Positions 18,567-28,141 of a DNA stretch of 45,002 nt are shown here, in pieces. Position numbers and translations under genes: made by a program. Origin of the DNA: a virus; the IMG/VR virus record IMGVR_UViG_3300025168_000162, positions 1-45,002 of that record, one strand, 5' to 3'. How positions within the stretch are numbered: the stretch's first letter is position 1; each line of letters opens with the position of its first letter. The notes below the pieces were generated by a model that saw nothing but the letters and a program-made list of their open reading frames with translations, had not been told where the DNA came from and searched no databases.

Positions 18567-19124
18567 TTATTGATTTTCTTTGCCTTTTTCTGGGGGATTT
18601 GGAGTAGTTACTGAAATTCCTGAAAGTTTATGAATATCATAGTTTTCTATTTGAAATTTCCTTGATGTTTCTTTGTTAGCAGACTTCTCATAATTACTAA
18701 ATCCCGGCATTTTTAGAGGACATGTTAATTTTGGGTAATCCAATTTTGAATATTCTTCACTATCCGACACTAACCATGTGCGTTGTTTATCTCCACAACC
18801 ACACCCACCACAAAAGAATCTACCCTCTCGGACACCACTTTTCTGTAGAGCCTGACAGGGTTTGATTTTTCCACCAATACTCGCATCACCAAAGCAACTT
18901 AATACACGAAGTCTTTTTGTTGATTCATCTATTTTTTTATTTTTTATTCCTCTAGAAAGAAGTGATGTTGCAAATGATTGAATTTGAGTAAATCCTTTTT
19001 TCATCAGATTAATCCTTTCCTGACCAACAGAAGGTCTTCCACCAGAATTTTCATCAAGTTTGTATTTATATTTTCTAGAACAATTACACTTTTTACACTT
19101 ACCATTACATTTGTGTCTATTCAT
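18567..19124 (-). CDS. Cysteine-rich putative metal-binding protein in the structural cluster
   Basis: The 185 residues have a Cys/Lys-rich N-terminus (HKCNGKCKKCNC), then a second Cys group: SCFGD, KPCQALQK, FFCGGCGCGDKQR and LTCPLKMPGFSNYE. The spacing resembles zinc-ribbon or iron-sulfur ligand sets. The KLDYPKLTCPLKMPGFSNY segment looks conserved and ordered; I have the impression of similar proteins in marine phages but cannot name a family. It lies between baseplate genes and gp13, so it may be a virion or assembly factor. Function unknown. Confidence 0.75.
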   Translation of the reverse strand: MNRHKCNGKCKKCNCSRKYKYKLDENSGGRPSVGQERINLMKKGFTQIQSFATSLLSRGIKNKKIDESTKRLRVLSCFGDASIGGKIKPCQALQKSGVREGRFFCGGCGCGDKQRTWLVSDSEEYSKLDYPKLTCPLKMPGFSNYEKSANKETSRKFQIENYDIHKLSGISVTTPNPPEKGKENQ

Positions 19125-19126
19125 AA

Positions 19127-19756
19127 TTAAGATACTATATCAGAGTCTCCAAGCTGGATTATTCCCCTTGTTGCAGTTGTGGAAACAAACAGCCTCTTTT
19201 TAGTTTGACCAGTAGTTGATGGTGCATTTAGTGTGAACCCACCTGCAACTACTGGATCCAGATAATATGCCTGTCCAGCGGTTAGACCAGAAAACCCGCT
19301 ATACAGTCCACTATTTACTATGTTTACGGTATTACCAGTTATAGATTGTACAATACCTAATGTTTCATTTTTATGGTATGGGTCTGTGGTTACCCCAGTT
19401 GCTGCGGCGATTGATGTTGTAATTCCTCCCACAGAATCAACACAAACAAATTTTCCGGTAAGTCCCGCAGTTGCGGCAGTTGCAGTATGTGCAAACGATA
19501 TGCTGCCAGATATTGAAACACTATGTGGGATAGTATCGGCCACACCAAGTTGTAGGAATCCAGAGGTTGGTCCCGCTAAAGTTGTTCCTAGATCAGCACT
19601 AATTCCTTGTGCCAAAGATCCGGTAACGTCTATATCATAGACAGATAATTTATTTAATTTAGCAATAACCGAATCATTTTCTTTTGTGTACCAATCAAAA
19701 AATGATGTGTTTGCATCTAAATTAGGAATTTGATATTCGTTGTCTTCTACACCCAT
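19127..19756 (-). CDS. Beta-rich virion structural protein (unknown role)
   Basis: The 209-residue protein has a short helical N-terminus (SFFDWYTKENDSVIAKLNKL), a Gly/Thr/Ala-rich repeat-like middle, and a C-terminal segment with GLTAGQAYYLDPVVAGGFTL then KKRLFVSTTATRGIIQLGD. That C-terminal pattern recurs in phage fibre and baseplate-attached proteins. It lies next to the gp8-like gene, where T4 has the peripheral genes gp9 to gp12, so a baseplate- or fibre-associated role is inferred. Confidence 0.65.
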   Translation of the reverse strand: MGVEDNEYQIPNLDANTSFFDWYTKENDSVIAKLNKLSVYDIDVTGSLAQGISADLGTTLAGPTSGFLQLGVADTIPHSVSISGSISFAHTATAATAGLTGKFVCVDSVGGITTSIAAATGVTTDPYHKNETLGIVQSITGNTVNIVNSGLYSGFSGLTAGQAYYLDPVVAGGFTLNAPSTTGQTKKRLFVSTTATRGIIQLGDSDIVS

Positions 19757-19765
19757 TGGTTTTCC

Positions 19766-21631
19766 TTATACCCTAGTTATGTATTTAATTCCAATTCGTT
19801 TGTTTTCTGCTGAACTCAGATTAAAGCTCGACTGCCCCATGTGAACAACTGATCCAGTTAATGCCCGAACATCGGTGTCTTTTGTTGCTGTAGTTTGAGT
19901 ATATGTTTTAAAACTACTTCCAGATCCAATATAAAATGATTCACCAGAATTAAATAATTCTGGCTTAACTGTAGTGAATTGAAGCTGTATGGGACTGCCC
20001 GCTGGAAGAGGAGTTTCTACTGATTGTACTATGCCAAGTAATTCGCCCCGAGCGTCACCACCACCGAATGATGGAAGTGCTTTGTATATTAATTGACCAA
20101 CTTTAGCGGCAACTCCACCAGAAAAAGAAAAACGAGCGACCAGAGTTTGGTCCAAAAATTCTGTTTTGTTTGGTGGTAGATCCATGCCGAGTTCTCTATT
20201 ATTGGAATAGTTATCTGCATCAACAATCAAAGAATATGCATCAAAACTCGTTGGACTACTAATATTTGATGGTGAGTAATCAAGTGACTCTACTATATCA
20301 GATTCATTTATCTGTACGTTCATCATGAATGCATTAACTGGAATAATAGGTCCATATAAGTTTTGTTCTGTTAATAGACCACCATATGGAGTAAGTAGAT
20401 ATTTTATAGAATTTTCAAACCCCAAATTGTTATTTGTATTGGCTGCTACAAATTCAACACGAGTATTATTTGATCCAACAATTCGCTGTCCCGTTGAAAG
20501 ATTGGTTGAGATTTTTACTCCACGTATTAACCACGTATTGTCATTTAGTTTTTTGGTTATAAACTCAATCTGAGGAGATAATCCATTACCCTTTGCTGTA
20601 ATTGTTGGTGCTGATGCACCTGTAACGGTAAAATCACTTCTAGACAAACCACCAGCGGTTGGATCCAAATACACCATCTCTACTGATCCTGCTTTAGCAG
20701 CCCACTGTCCAACTTTTTGGTTGTACCAACCCACGGGTGATGATGTAGAAAATGGCGAATTGTTGATTTGATCATCAATCGTAATCGGTGTTATTGTGCT
20801 TGGTAGTGCTCCAGCAGAATTGCCTGTATCAAATCTAACTTGAGTATTATTACCATTTAATTTTAATGACTGTTGAAATCTAAATGCATCGAATCTTGGC
20901 ACATTATCCATAGAGAATAATATGGACCCTGATGCTACTTCAGATGCTGCGGTTTGATCATATTCATTATTGACTGCGTAGAAATTTGCCGCACCAGTTG
21001 CACCAAAAGAAACTCCACCACAAACTGCGGCTTTAAAGTTAGCTAAAGTTACACCATCGTCAACGTATTGTCCCTCATCAGAACCAAAAAAGCTAAGACC
21101 ATCTCGAATCTCTAATGACACCCACGAAGTATCGGTAAATCTATTATCAGTTTGTGCTAATGCTATCCATTTATATCCATCCTCTTGTTCAATTACACCA
21201 GCAGGAAGATCGGTTACACTGGAATAGCCTGTACTTGGTCGATAAACTGACGCGGTTTTAATATCTTTTCTATTATGCAGATTATTGCCTACGCATAAAA
21301 ATAATACACCATTACCAATTTTATCGTCAAATATTACGCAGTTCTGTGTTTGTGGATTTTGTTCTGAGTCATAACAATCATAGATTTTAGACTTTTCCCA
21401 ATTTGTTCGGGCAAAACATAATCGATAATTATCACGAACTACTCTCTGTAAAAATATTGCCGACATCCAAAATTCATTTAAATTTTCAAGAGTATTATCT
21501 ACAACATTAGTTATTGAATTTGCATGAAGTGCAACATAGATATTATCAGAATATATTGACCTGTTCATTTCACGAACAGCATTTTGATATTTATTTGTTC
21601 CTGTATTTAAAATCTTTCTAGTCGCAGCCAT
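19766..21631 (-). CDS. 8: Baseplate wedge protein, gp8-like, enlarged
   Basis: The N-terminal third resembles T4 gp8: NIYVALHANSIT, NEFWMSAIFLQRVVRDNYRLCFARTNW, ENPQTQ-type cysteine segment and the diagnostic EDGYKWIALAQTDNRF, comparable to T4 GDGYVWEYLFEI. At 621 residues it is nearly twice T4 gp8 (334); the extra C-terminal half is beta-rich and may decorate the wedge. Order gp25, gp6, gp7-like, gp8-like supports the call. Its ATG overlaps the stop of the preceding gene by one base. Confidence 0.75.
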   Translation of the reverse strand: MAATRKILNTGTNKYQNAVREMNRSIYSDNIYVALHANSITNVVDNTLENLNEFWMSAIFLQRVVRDNYRLCFARTNWEKSKIYDCYDSEQNPQTQNCVIFDDKIGNGVLFLCVGNNLHNRKDIKTASVYRPSTGYSSVTDLPAGVIEQEDGYKWIALAQTDNRFTDTSWVSLEIRDGLSFFGSDEGQYVDDGVTLANFKAAVCGGVSFGATGAANFYAVNNEYDQTAASEVASGSILFSMDNVPRFDAFRFQQSLKLNGNNTQVRFDTGNSAGALPSTITPITIDDQINNSPFSTSSPVGWYNQKVGQWAAKAGSVEMVYLDPTAGGLSRSDFTVTGASAPTITAKGNGLSPQIEFITKKLNDNTWLIRGVKISTNLSTGQRIVGSNNTRVEFVAANTNNNLGFENSIKYLLTPYGGLLTEQNLYGPIIPVNAFMMNVQINESDIVESLDYSPSNISSPTSFDAYSLIVDADNYSNNRELGMDLPPNKTEFLDQTLVARFSFSGGVAAKVGQLIYKALPSFGGGDARGELLGIVQSVETPLPAGSPIQLQFTTVKPELFNSGESFYIGSGSSFKTYTQTTATKDTDVRALTGSVVHMGQSSFNLSSAENKRIGIKYITRV

Positions 21632-22800
21632 TAACTATATCCTCCTGCGGGACAACTGTAGTTACCTACAATCCCATCGTTTGGTGATGTATTACCAGAA
21701 GCCGCAGATAAGTGTGCGAATTCGTATATATTTATCAAACCAAAAGATGAACCAGATATGCCATACGCGGTTGACCAATCGGGAAATGTAAATGTTAGCA
21801 TATTTGCGGTATTTCCTGTAGCACCGCCGGAAATTCCACCATGAGCAGTTGAACCAGAACAACCAGCAGAAACTGCTATAGCAGAGGTATCTCCCAAGGT
21901 ATATGGGAAATAATTACCTAATATTGAAATCTCTTCGCCGGTTCCAGTACCATCGTAAGCGCCATCACCGTATACCAGTTCTTCCCATGCTGTAAACTGT
22001 GGGATATCACCAGAAAATCCTCCAGACTCACCACCACGCAAAAATGCAATACCCGTGTCTTCCAGACCAGATTGCTGTGATATAAACACATCAGTTCCTA
22101 CTGGATGAACATGTTCCATATAGTAGTCAGTGTAGTCCTGTTCCGATAGTGCTCGTGGGTGTGTTATAGACACACTGTATGATGCTGGCTCAGTAGTTTC
22201 AATTTGTGTTGATGATGCAGATAACAAGGTATTGAAAAAATATGCAATTGAGGTTGGTGTTCCCTTTTGCTTATAGAATGTATCCTGTATACCACTTACA
22301 AAATTCTTAATTGCTTGATTCGAAACCAAAAAAGGATCTTCATTATCATCATCTAGTGTTACTGATGCAAGTGAATCTACACCCGGAACAAAGTTACCCA
22401 ATAAGTGTCTAATAGTTTCGTCTGGTGACAATCTACTATCGTTGATAAACTGAAACCTATCATCTAAAATATATTGGCTTCCATTGGCAGAATATAACCA
22501 ATTGTAATATACTTGTAAAACTGAAATGAGCATTGCAGCCGGATTGGTTTCATTTCTAGATGACATCCAATTTGGAAGTTGACTTGCAACGTCAATGTAA
22601 GATGTTGGTACTACCTGAGTATTTTCCACATCACTAACAAATGTAGATCTGTATAGTGGGTGATTTGATCCTATGTTCTGATTGATTCGTAACAAAAAGT
22701 TCATCAAACCTTCTGGTCCAGTTGGTCCAGTAGGACCGGCTGTTGGTCCAGCATTGCCCCCATCAAAGTGAAATGAATTGTACGTACCAAAGATACTCAT
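21631..22800 (-). CDS. Baseplate wedge protein at the gp7 position, with collagen-like N-terminus
   Basis: The 389 residues include the pattern DTFYKQKGTPTSIAYFFNTL followed by a HVHPVGTDVFI segment, typical of the gp7/gpI-position baseplate proteins of marine T4-like phages. T4 gp7 is 1032 residues, so this is a much reduced form. Residues about 14-32 contain a collagen-like run, AGPTAGPTGPTGPEG, ahead of the wedge core. It overlaps gp6 by four bases and gp8-like by one. Equivalence to gp7 is by position and the C-terminal pattern. Confidence 0.65.
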   Translation of the reverse strand: MSIFGTYNSFHFDGGNAGPTAGPTGPTGPEGLMNFLLRINQNIGSNHPLYRSTFVSDVENTQVVPTSYIDVASQLPNWMSSRNETNPAAMLISVLQVYYNWLYSANGSQYILDDRFQFINDSRLSPDETIRHLLGNFVPGVDSLASVTLDDDNEDPFLVSNQAIKNFVSGIQDTFYKQKGTPTSIAYFFNTLLSASSTQIETTEPASYSVSITHPRALSEQDYTDYYMEHVHPVGTDVFISQQSGLEDTGIAFLRGGESGGFSGDIPQFTAWEELVYGDGAYDGTGTGEEISILGNYFPYTLGDTSAIAVSAGCSGSTAHGGISGGATGNTANMLTFTFPDWSTAYGISGSSFGLINIYEFAHLSAASGNTSPNDGIVGNYSCPAGGYS

Positions 22801-24467
22801 GATGCAACAGGGGTTCCTAGTATTTCGTGTTGTATTTTAATCTGTGTAAGTTCATTGGAATAATTTGCGGTAATTCCTTGTAACGAATTCATCTTGGTGT
22901 CATCAAGTACAATATACCCAGTATCTGTATTTACTGTTCCAATTGTTACACTATTTGCTACAATATTAACAAGACCACTACCAGTTATAAATCCTGTTTG
23001 AGCAACATCACTAGTATCTGTAATCTTAACTGTAAATGTTACTCCAGCGGGTTGGGTTGTAACATAAGACTCTAGTTTATTTTTAAGATCAAATTTGCGA
23101 TCTGTTAGTGGTGCTGTTATTTCTGCCTTTGCAGATGACCACGAACTTGGAACCGAAGCATCGACTGTTTGATTAAATCCACGGGGATATAATGAAGAAA
23201 ATTGTTGATAATCGCTAGAATCACTAGAATTTAAATTGCACGTTACAGTCACTTCTGTTGGTGCCTTGTATTGGAATGTAATTCCAACCATTACATCATT
23301 TTTAAGATTAGATAAAGTATCAGTTACAACAGAACTTGTTCCCAATATAGTTCCAGTTATTTGGTCATATAAAGAAAAGTATGCTGTACCAGAAGTTTGT
23401 TCTGCTGATTGGTTGCTACCATATACAGAAACATTTTTAGTTGGATCTGTTGAGTTTAGATTTATATTTCCTAAATTTAAAATTGCTTTTTGATAATCGG
23501 CTACTGTTACTAATCTGTTGGCAGAAGCAAATTCTCTGGGAGCCATAAATTTTATTTCATTTATATTTGGTGAACTGATTCCACCAGAAGCAACAATATT
23601 TGGTGTGGTCACTGACAATGCAGAAAATGGGCTGTCCCAACTTGTACTGCCGTTGCCTCCTGCTCCACTGCTACTTACATAACTAACGAATACCTTTTCA
23701 GTTTCACCAACACCACGTCCAGTAAAGGCACCATCAATATTTCTTGGTGCTCCAAAGTAGATGGTATATCCAGAGTTTGATGTTTCCAGATAATACACTC
23801 TACTTGACGATGTTATGTTGTTGTTGACATTTCCTACTCGTGAGTATTGACGAAGAGTTCCGTCATTTTCTTCCACAAATAATCGTAAAGTTCTGGGATC
23901 AATGGATTTATTCTTAAGTTCTATTGTTTGATTTGTGTAGTCTACATTTACCGGGTTCTGTACAGTTGCTGCGGATCCCTGATATACCGGTATACTAGCA
24001 AATTCTCCCGGTTCAATTGATACTTCATTGAACACTTGGTTTGTTTGTGGCGAAACAACTTCATTATCAGCACCACCAGTATAATAAAAAACGTATGACA
24101 ATCCATTAGAACCAACGGCAGAAAAAGTTGTTACGTAGGGTATAAGTGTTGCTGATCCAGTTGAAACATTAGTTACGGATAAATTTGCTGTTGCTGATTT
24201 CCTGTGAGCAAAGGAATATCCAAATGGTTTTGTTAGTGAAATTAAACTTTCAGATCTTTGTGCAGATTCCATAAATGATTCATTGATCATCATATTTGAA
24301 TAAAAAGCATAATACATTGTGTTATATGCTAAAAGGTCTAATATAGTTGATGCTACTGAACCATCAAAATTAACATCAAGTTCACTTTGATTTTCCATGT
24401 ATGATTTAATATTTGATCTAATATCATCAAAATCTAAACTGCCTAGTTGTATAAACGAATCAGCCAT
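22797..24467 (-). CDS. 6: Baseplate wedge protein gp6 (gpJ-like)
   Basis: gp6 forms the inner baseplate ring. The 556-residue protein (T4 660) starts with the hallmark LGSLDFDDIRSNIKSYMENQ and DGSVASTILDLLAYNTMYYAFYSNM, which is strongly conserved in gp6/gpJ proteins. The middle has PREFASANRLVTVADYQKAI, the baseplate_J signature region. It overlaps gp25 by eight bases, in the canonical gp25-gp6 pairing. Confidence 0.95.
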   Translation of the reverse strand: MADSFIQLGSLDFDDIRSNIKSYMENQSELDVNFDGSVASTILDLLAYNTMYYAFYSNMMINESFMESAQRSESLISLTKPFGYSFAHRKSATANLSVTNVSTGSATLIPYVTTFSAVGSNGLSYVFYYTGGADNEVVSPQTNQVFNEVSIEPGEFASIPVYQGSAATVQNPVNVDYTNQTIELKNKSIDPRTLRLFVEENDGTLRQYSRVGNVNNNITSSSRVYYLETSNSGYTIYFGAPRNIDGAFTGRGVGETEKVFVSYVSSSGAGGNGSTSWDSPFSALSVTTPNIVASGGISSPNINEIKFMAPREFASANRLVTVADYQKAILNLGNINLNSTDPTKNVSVYGSNQSAEQTSGTAYFSLYDQITGTILGTSSVVTDTLSNLKNDVMVGITFQYKAPTEVTVTCNLNSSDSSDYQQFSSLYPRGFNQTVDASVPSSWSSAKAEITAPLTDRKFDLKNKLESYVTTQPAGVTFTVKITDTSDVAQTGFITGSGLVNIVANSVTIGTVNTDTGYIVLDDTKMNSLQGITANYSNELTQIKIQHEILGTPVAS

Positions 24468-24897
24468 TTGAAGGCCCTTCTATTGTTATTGTTACACCGT
24501 CTGTTATATTGGATGTTGTTAGTGAATCTACATCGCCTCCATATGCTACAACATCATATATTATTTCAACTTCTATTCCGTTATCATCGGATATATTGTT
24601 ATGTATAACCATATCTTGGAATATTACTCGTGGCTCGTATCTATTTATGACTTCTCTGGTGTTTTCTTTAAGAAATACCATAGAGGCAAATTGGTTATCT
24701 TTTATTTCAAAAAACAAATTCTGTAGACCAACTCCAGCGGTTGATAAACTAAAAAATCTTTCTTTTGGTCGAGTGAGTAGTAGGTTAGTAACAGATTGCC
24801 TAATTGCTTGTAGATCGTTTCTTACAGAAAAATCGCCTGTAAATGCATTCCTCAATAGATCAACATCAAGATCCTGATATGTAAATTCTGATGACAT
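24460..24897 (-). CDS. 25: Baseplate wedge protein gp25 (gpW-like)
   Basis: gp25 joins the sheath to the baseplate inner ring. The 145 residues (T4 132) show the lysozyme-like wedge pattern: SVRNDLQAIRQSVTNLLLTRPKERFF, then GVGLQNLFFEI and the conserved NRYEPRVIFQDMVI containing the EPR triplet characteristic of gp25. The ATG shares a base with the upstream stop (TAATG), and gp6 follows with an eight-base overlap. Confidence 0.93.
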   Translation of the reverse strand: MSSEFTYQDLDVDLLRNAFTGDFSVRNDLQAIRQSVTNLLLTRPKERFFSLSTAGVGLQNLFFEIKDNQFASMVFLKENTREVINRYEPRVIFQDMVIHNNISDDNGIEVEIIYDVVAYGGDVDSLTTSNITDGVTITIEGPSNG

Positions 24898-25556
24898 TAT
24901 TGGTCGTTCCCTTCTTCCCCAATTCTACTGTCTCTGATCAATGTAAGAATCATTTTATATTGTTGTATTGACGCAAATGCGTGTGTTATATTTGATATCA
25001 ACCACCCACCGGAATATTTTTCTGCAAGGGGACTTCCATCACTTGGTAGATGAATAAAATCTCCCGCATTAACCTTGAGATTGCCCGGAATAATACAGAC
25101 AGCCTGCTCTGTAGTATATAGATTAACTAGGGCATTTCTATAAAGAGGAACCTTCTTGGGTGTGTCCCAGAAAGTAGAATACGTTCGTAATACTTGATTT
25201 AGACTATGATAATATTCTCCGTGACATTGAACTCCACAGCTACTTTCAAGTGCCTCTGGATCTAATACCAGATAACCATCAAAATTTGATCCACCACATA
25301 AAGCAACAGTTGATTTTGCCCAAGACATTTCACTATCAGTTGGTTCTCTGAACAGAGGAACTGCGGATGCTCCATTCTCACCAGTACATGGACAATTACA
25401 AAGAGGATTGCTGGAAGTGCATCCACTATTATCACTAGATCCACTAATACTAACACAATCATAATAAGGCATATTTGTTGCTATACTACGATCATTTGAA
25501 AACGCTTGCTTTCTTTGTACATCCGTTCTGATGTTTGGTATATTTGTTTTAGCCAT
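24897..25556 (-). CDS. Hub-associated protein with a cysteine-rich middle
   Basis: The C-terminal half, including DFIHLPSDGSPLAEKYSGGW and LISNITHAFASIQQYKMILT, resembles the last beta-barrel domain of baseplate hub proteins of the gp27 type. The N-terminal half contains a cysteine cluster (GCTSSNPLCNCPCTG and SCGVQCHGEYYH). I chose the ATG at 25556 (MAKTNIPN) because GGGAG lies nine bases before it; the ATG at 25565 has no room for a ribosome binding site. 219 residues. Together with the upstream 860-residue protein it may make up the hub. Role inferred. Confidence 0.6.
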   Translation of the reverse strand: MAKTNIPNIRTDVQRKQAFSNDRSIATNMPYYDCVSISGSSDNSGCTSSNPLCNCPCTGENGASAVPLFREPTDSEMSWAKSTVALCGGSNFDGYLVLDPEALESSCGVQCHGEYYHSLNQVLRTYSTFWDTPKKVPLYRNALVNLYTTEQAVCIIPGNLKVNAGDFIHLPSDGSPLAEKYSGGWLISNITHAFASIQQYKMILTLIRDSRIGEEGNDQ

Positions 25557-25558
25557 AA

Positions 25559-28141
25559 TTAACATCTCCCATCGTGATCATTTTCCGCAGAAAACAGGAA
25601 TAGAGTTCTATCTTCATTATTCTCTTTTCTGGGTGCTGGGCTAGCATTGTCGGTAATATCTGGTCGATCTTCAATGTCATCCCTTTCTATGTTTGTATAC
25701 ACAACTGTGGAGTTTCCATCTTCATCTTCTCCAGATTCCTGATATGACAAATCTAGTGTGGTTCCACCAAATATATTTGGTAAGTTGCTTGTTCCAATAA
25801 TTTTATTAAGCAACCCAACGACCATGATATCAGCCGAACCAGTTATTCCTGCTGGTCCGGTATAGCCGGTAACACCAGATGTATCTTGCAGTGTTCTAAT
25901 TTCCTGAAGTCCAGTTTCTCGGTGACTTGTCATATTAACAACACTACCCATATACGTTGCGGGAATATCTAATAATTGATCGTTTAGTCCAGAAGTCATT
26001 CCACCTATAGGCATCAACCCAAAACCATCTGGATAATTTCGTCCCATCACATTAACACCAGCGTTTGTGTGGGCTTTATTATTAGTAAATTCATTTGTAT
26101 TGTATGCAGTAAATAGTCCCCGTTTTCCGCCACGAACTGGAACAACAAGCATGTCAGTTTCTTGGGAGATATTGTATTGTGCGTCATTAATTTCTTTTGT
26201 TAAGCCAAAAGTAAATGTTATTCCGGGCAGAGTTTCTTCTCCGGCAGAATTGCCAGCAATGAAAATCATGTGCTCACCCGAAGACGGATTTATGTTTTTT
26301 TCCTTAATGTAATCATAGTATGTTACTTCATCAGAAACTCCGGATCCTACAACAAGATCATTTGCACTAACTCCCCGGGGAATGAGAGCGTCTGGCCATG
26401 CTTCAACTTCTACAAACGAATAGCGGTAGAAGTTGGACATAGTTTCTCCAGAAAGTCCGAATGGAATTATATTTGGATCTCCTGTAGCTCCCCCTGTATA
26501 TCCAACAAGAAGTGCCATAAAATTATCTGGTGCAGAAGAATTGCAACATATGGAATATCGATACCGATTCCACTGCTCCTTGAGATCTCTAAGAACTGTA
26601 TATGCAAGTTTTGCTCTTCTGGCAGGTTTTCTATAATTCTCCACAAGATAACGAATTCCCATTTGTCCGGTTTGGTCATTATATTCTAAAGGCAATTCTG
26701 TCATATCAAACATTGTTTGCCACATATAATGCTGACCACGAGCAGAGCCGTAATCATCTACAATGGTGGGAACTGGTTTATTTAAATATCGTTCATCAAA
26801 ATAACCATACACCGGATCGACCAAGCTGCTATAACTTGGGTTTGTTGCAGAATATGATAATTTAGATCCTAGTAGGGGTCCAATAGTTTCATTTTCATCT
26901 TCCTCCTCACCAGAATTTATGAACAAATCCGAATAGTTGTAAACAACTTCATCTGATAATAGGTGGGTAGAAATACTCATAAAATCATGGTAATATGCAT
27001 TTTGCTTTGCACCAACAATACTATTATTATATGCTAAGGCGAAGCTATCGTCTTCACTCGACTCTGGGTTTATTCCGTTATAAATTCCTCTCCAGCTTGG
27101 TTCAATTAATGTGTATTTTGATCCCAAAGAACCAGATTCTTCTAGATCCAATATATCTCCAGATCTAACTAATTTAAAACTTTCAGCCCTTTGATATACG
27201 TTTTCGTCCATGGTAAATGTATAGTCATGATAACCAACTCCCTCTGTACCATTGATCCAATTTTTACCATACAACCCTGACTGACCACCAATGGGAGTAA
27301 AGTGCCATTGTCCTTGTGGCATTGACTGGTAAAAGACATATGATGGATTGTTCTCTTCGGGCACACCTCTACTCACGACAGATCCGTCATCATCGGTTTC
27401 AAACCCTGCTGCTGGAATCGCATAGTTTAAAGATGCCGTCAATAACTTATTAATGCTTGGTGAATTTGTTTCTTTGCCCCATGGGTATAGTGATTGTCTT
27501 CTCTTAAACCAAGCACCATTATAGGTTTCTACAATTTCTGGTTCTACTTGAGTTGTGTTTGAAATTCCAAATTCGCTCGCATCACTTTCAGAATCTGGTT
27601 CTGGTGTTGGTGCCATTAATCCTGTTTTATCGCTAGATGTAAGCTCACTAACAAATTCACTGATTCTTCCTACATAATCCTCAGATTCTATAAGGGGGAA
27701 GTCCTGATAATTCAGGGATGAACTTTCATATGATGCAAATTCTAATCTGAATGTTGCTGACTGAGAAGATCCTAAGTTTACTGTTCCCGGAGCAATGTTA
27801 GAAACTACCGAAACATTGTAGACATAGAATTCAAGAGCATCAGCCAAATGTTCTCGACTTTCTTCGTCCATTGTAGAAAAAGAAAGCCGAATCATAGAAC
27901 CACTCTTTGCGAGGGATGCTATGGGCGGTAAAGCACCATCAGACTCTGCAAGGTCTGGGTTTGGGTCGTTGAGTATTACAAACCCATTCAGCCCACGCTG
28001 GAATATTCCTTCATTTATAGACATTCCTCCAAAAACACTTGATGCCTGGAAATTGTCAACAATGTTGACATACTCGATTTCGCCTTTTGGTTTTATTGAT
28101 ATTTCATAAAATGTAACATCATTTATACTTGCTCTAGCCAT
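25559..28141 (-). CDS. Putative baseplate hub protein (gp27-like N-terminus), 860 aa
   Basis: The N-terminal 170 residues (ASSVFGGMSINEGIFQRGLNG, then ILNDPNPD and TFRLEFASYES) have the pattern of hub proteins that begin the gp27-type beta-barrel, in which an early loop carries 'xxNEGxxxxxxFxIxD'. The remaining 700 residues are mixed alpha/beta with no catalytic motif recognised; no lysozyme domain is evident. It follows gp53 and precedes the hub-associated gene and gp25, so a central baseplate role is inferred. Confidence 0.6.
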   Translation of the reverse strand: MARASINDVTFYEISIKPKGEIEYVNIVDNFQASSVFGGMSINEGIFQRGLNGFVILNDPNPDLAESDGALPPIASLAKSGSMIRLSFSTMDEESREHLADALEFYVYNVSVVSNIAPGTVNLGSSQSATFRLEFASYESSSLNYQDFPLIESEDYVGRISEFVSELTSSDKTGLMAPTPEPDSESDASEFGISNTTQVEPEIVETYNGAWFKRRQSLYPWGKETNSPSINKLLTASLNYAIPAAGFETDDDGSVVSRGVPEENNPSYVFYQSMPQGQWHFTPIGGQSGLYGKNWINGTEGVGYHDYTFTMDENVYQRAESFKLVRSGDILDLEESGSLGSKYTLIEPSWRGIYNGINPESSEDDSFALAYNNSIVGAKQNAYYHDFMSISTHLLSDEVVYNYSDLFINSGEEEDENETIGPLLGSKLSYSATNPSYSSLVDPVYGYFDERYLNKPVPTIVDDYGSARGQHYMWQTMFDMTELPLEYNDQTGQMGIRYLVENYRKPARRAKLAYTVLRDLKEQWNRYRYSICCNSSAPDNFMALLVGYTGGATGDPNIIPFGLSGETMSNFYRYSFVEVEAWPDALIPRGVSANDLVVGSGVSDEVTYYDYIKEKNINPSSGEHMIFIAGNSAGEETLPGITFTFGLTKEINDAQYNISQETDMLVVPVRGGKRGLFTAYNTNEFTNNKAHTNAGVNVMGRNYPDGFGLMPIGGMTSGLNDQLLDIPATYMGSVVNMTSHRETGLQEIRTLQDTSGVTGYTGPAGITGSADIMVVGLLNKIIGTSNLPNIFGGTTLDLSYQESGEDEDGNSTVVYTNIERDDIEDRPDITDNASPAPRKENNEDRTLFLFSAENDHDGRC

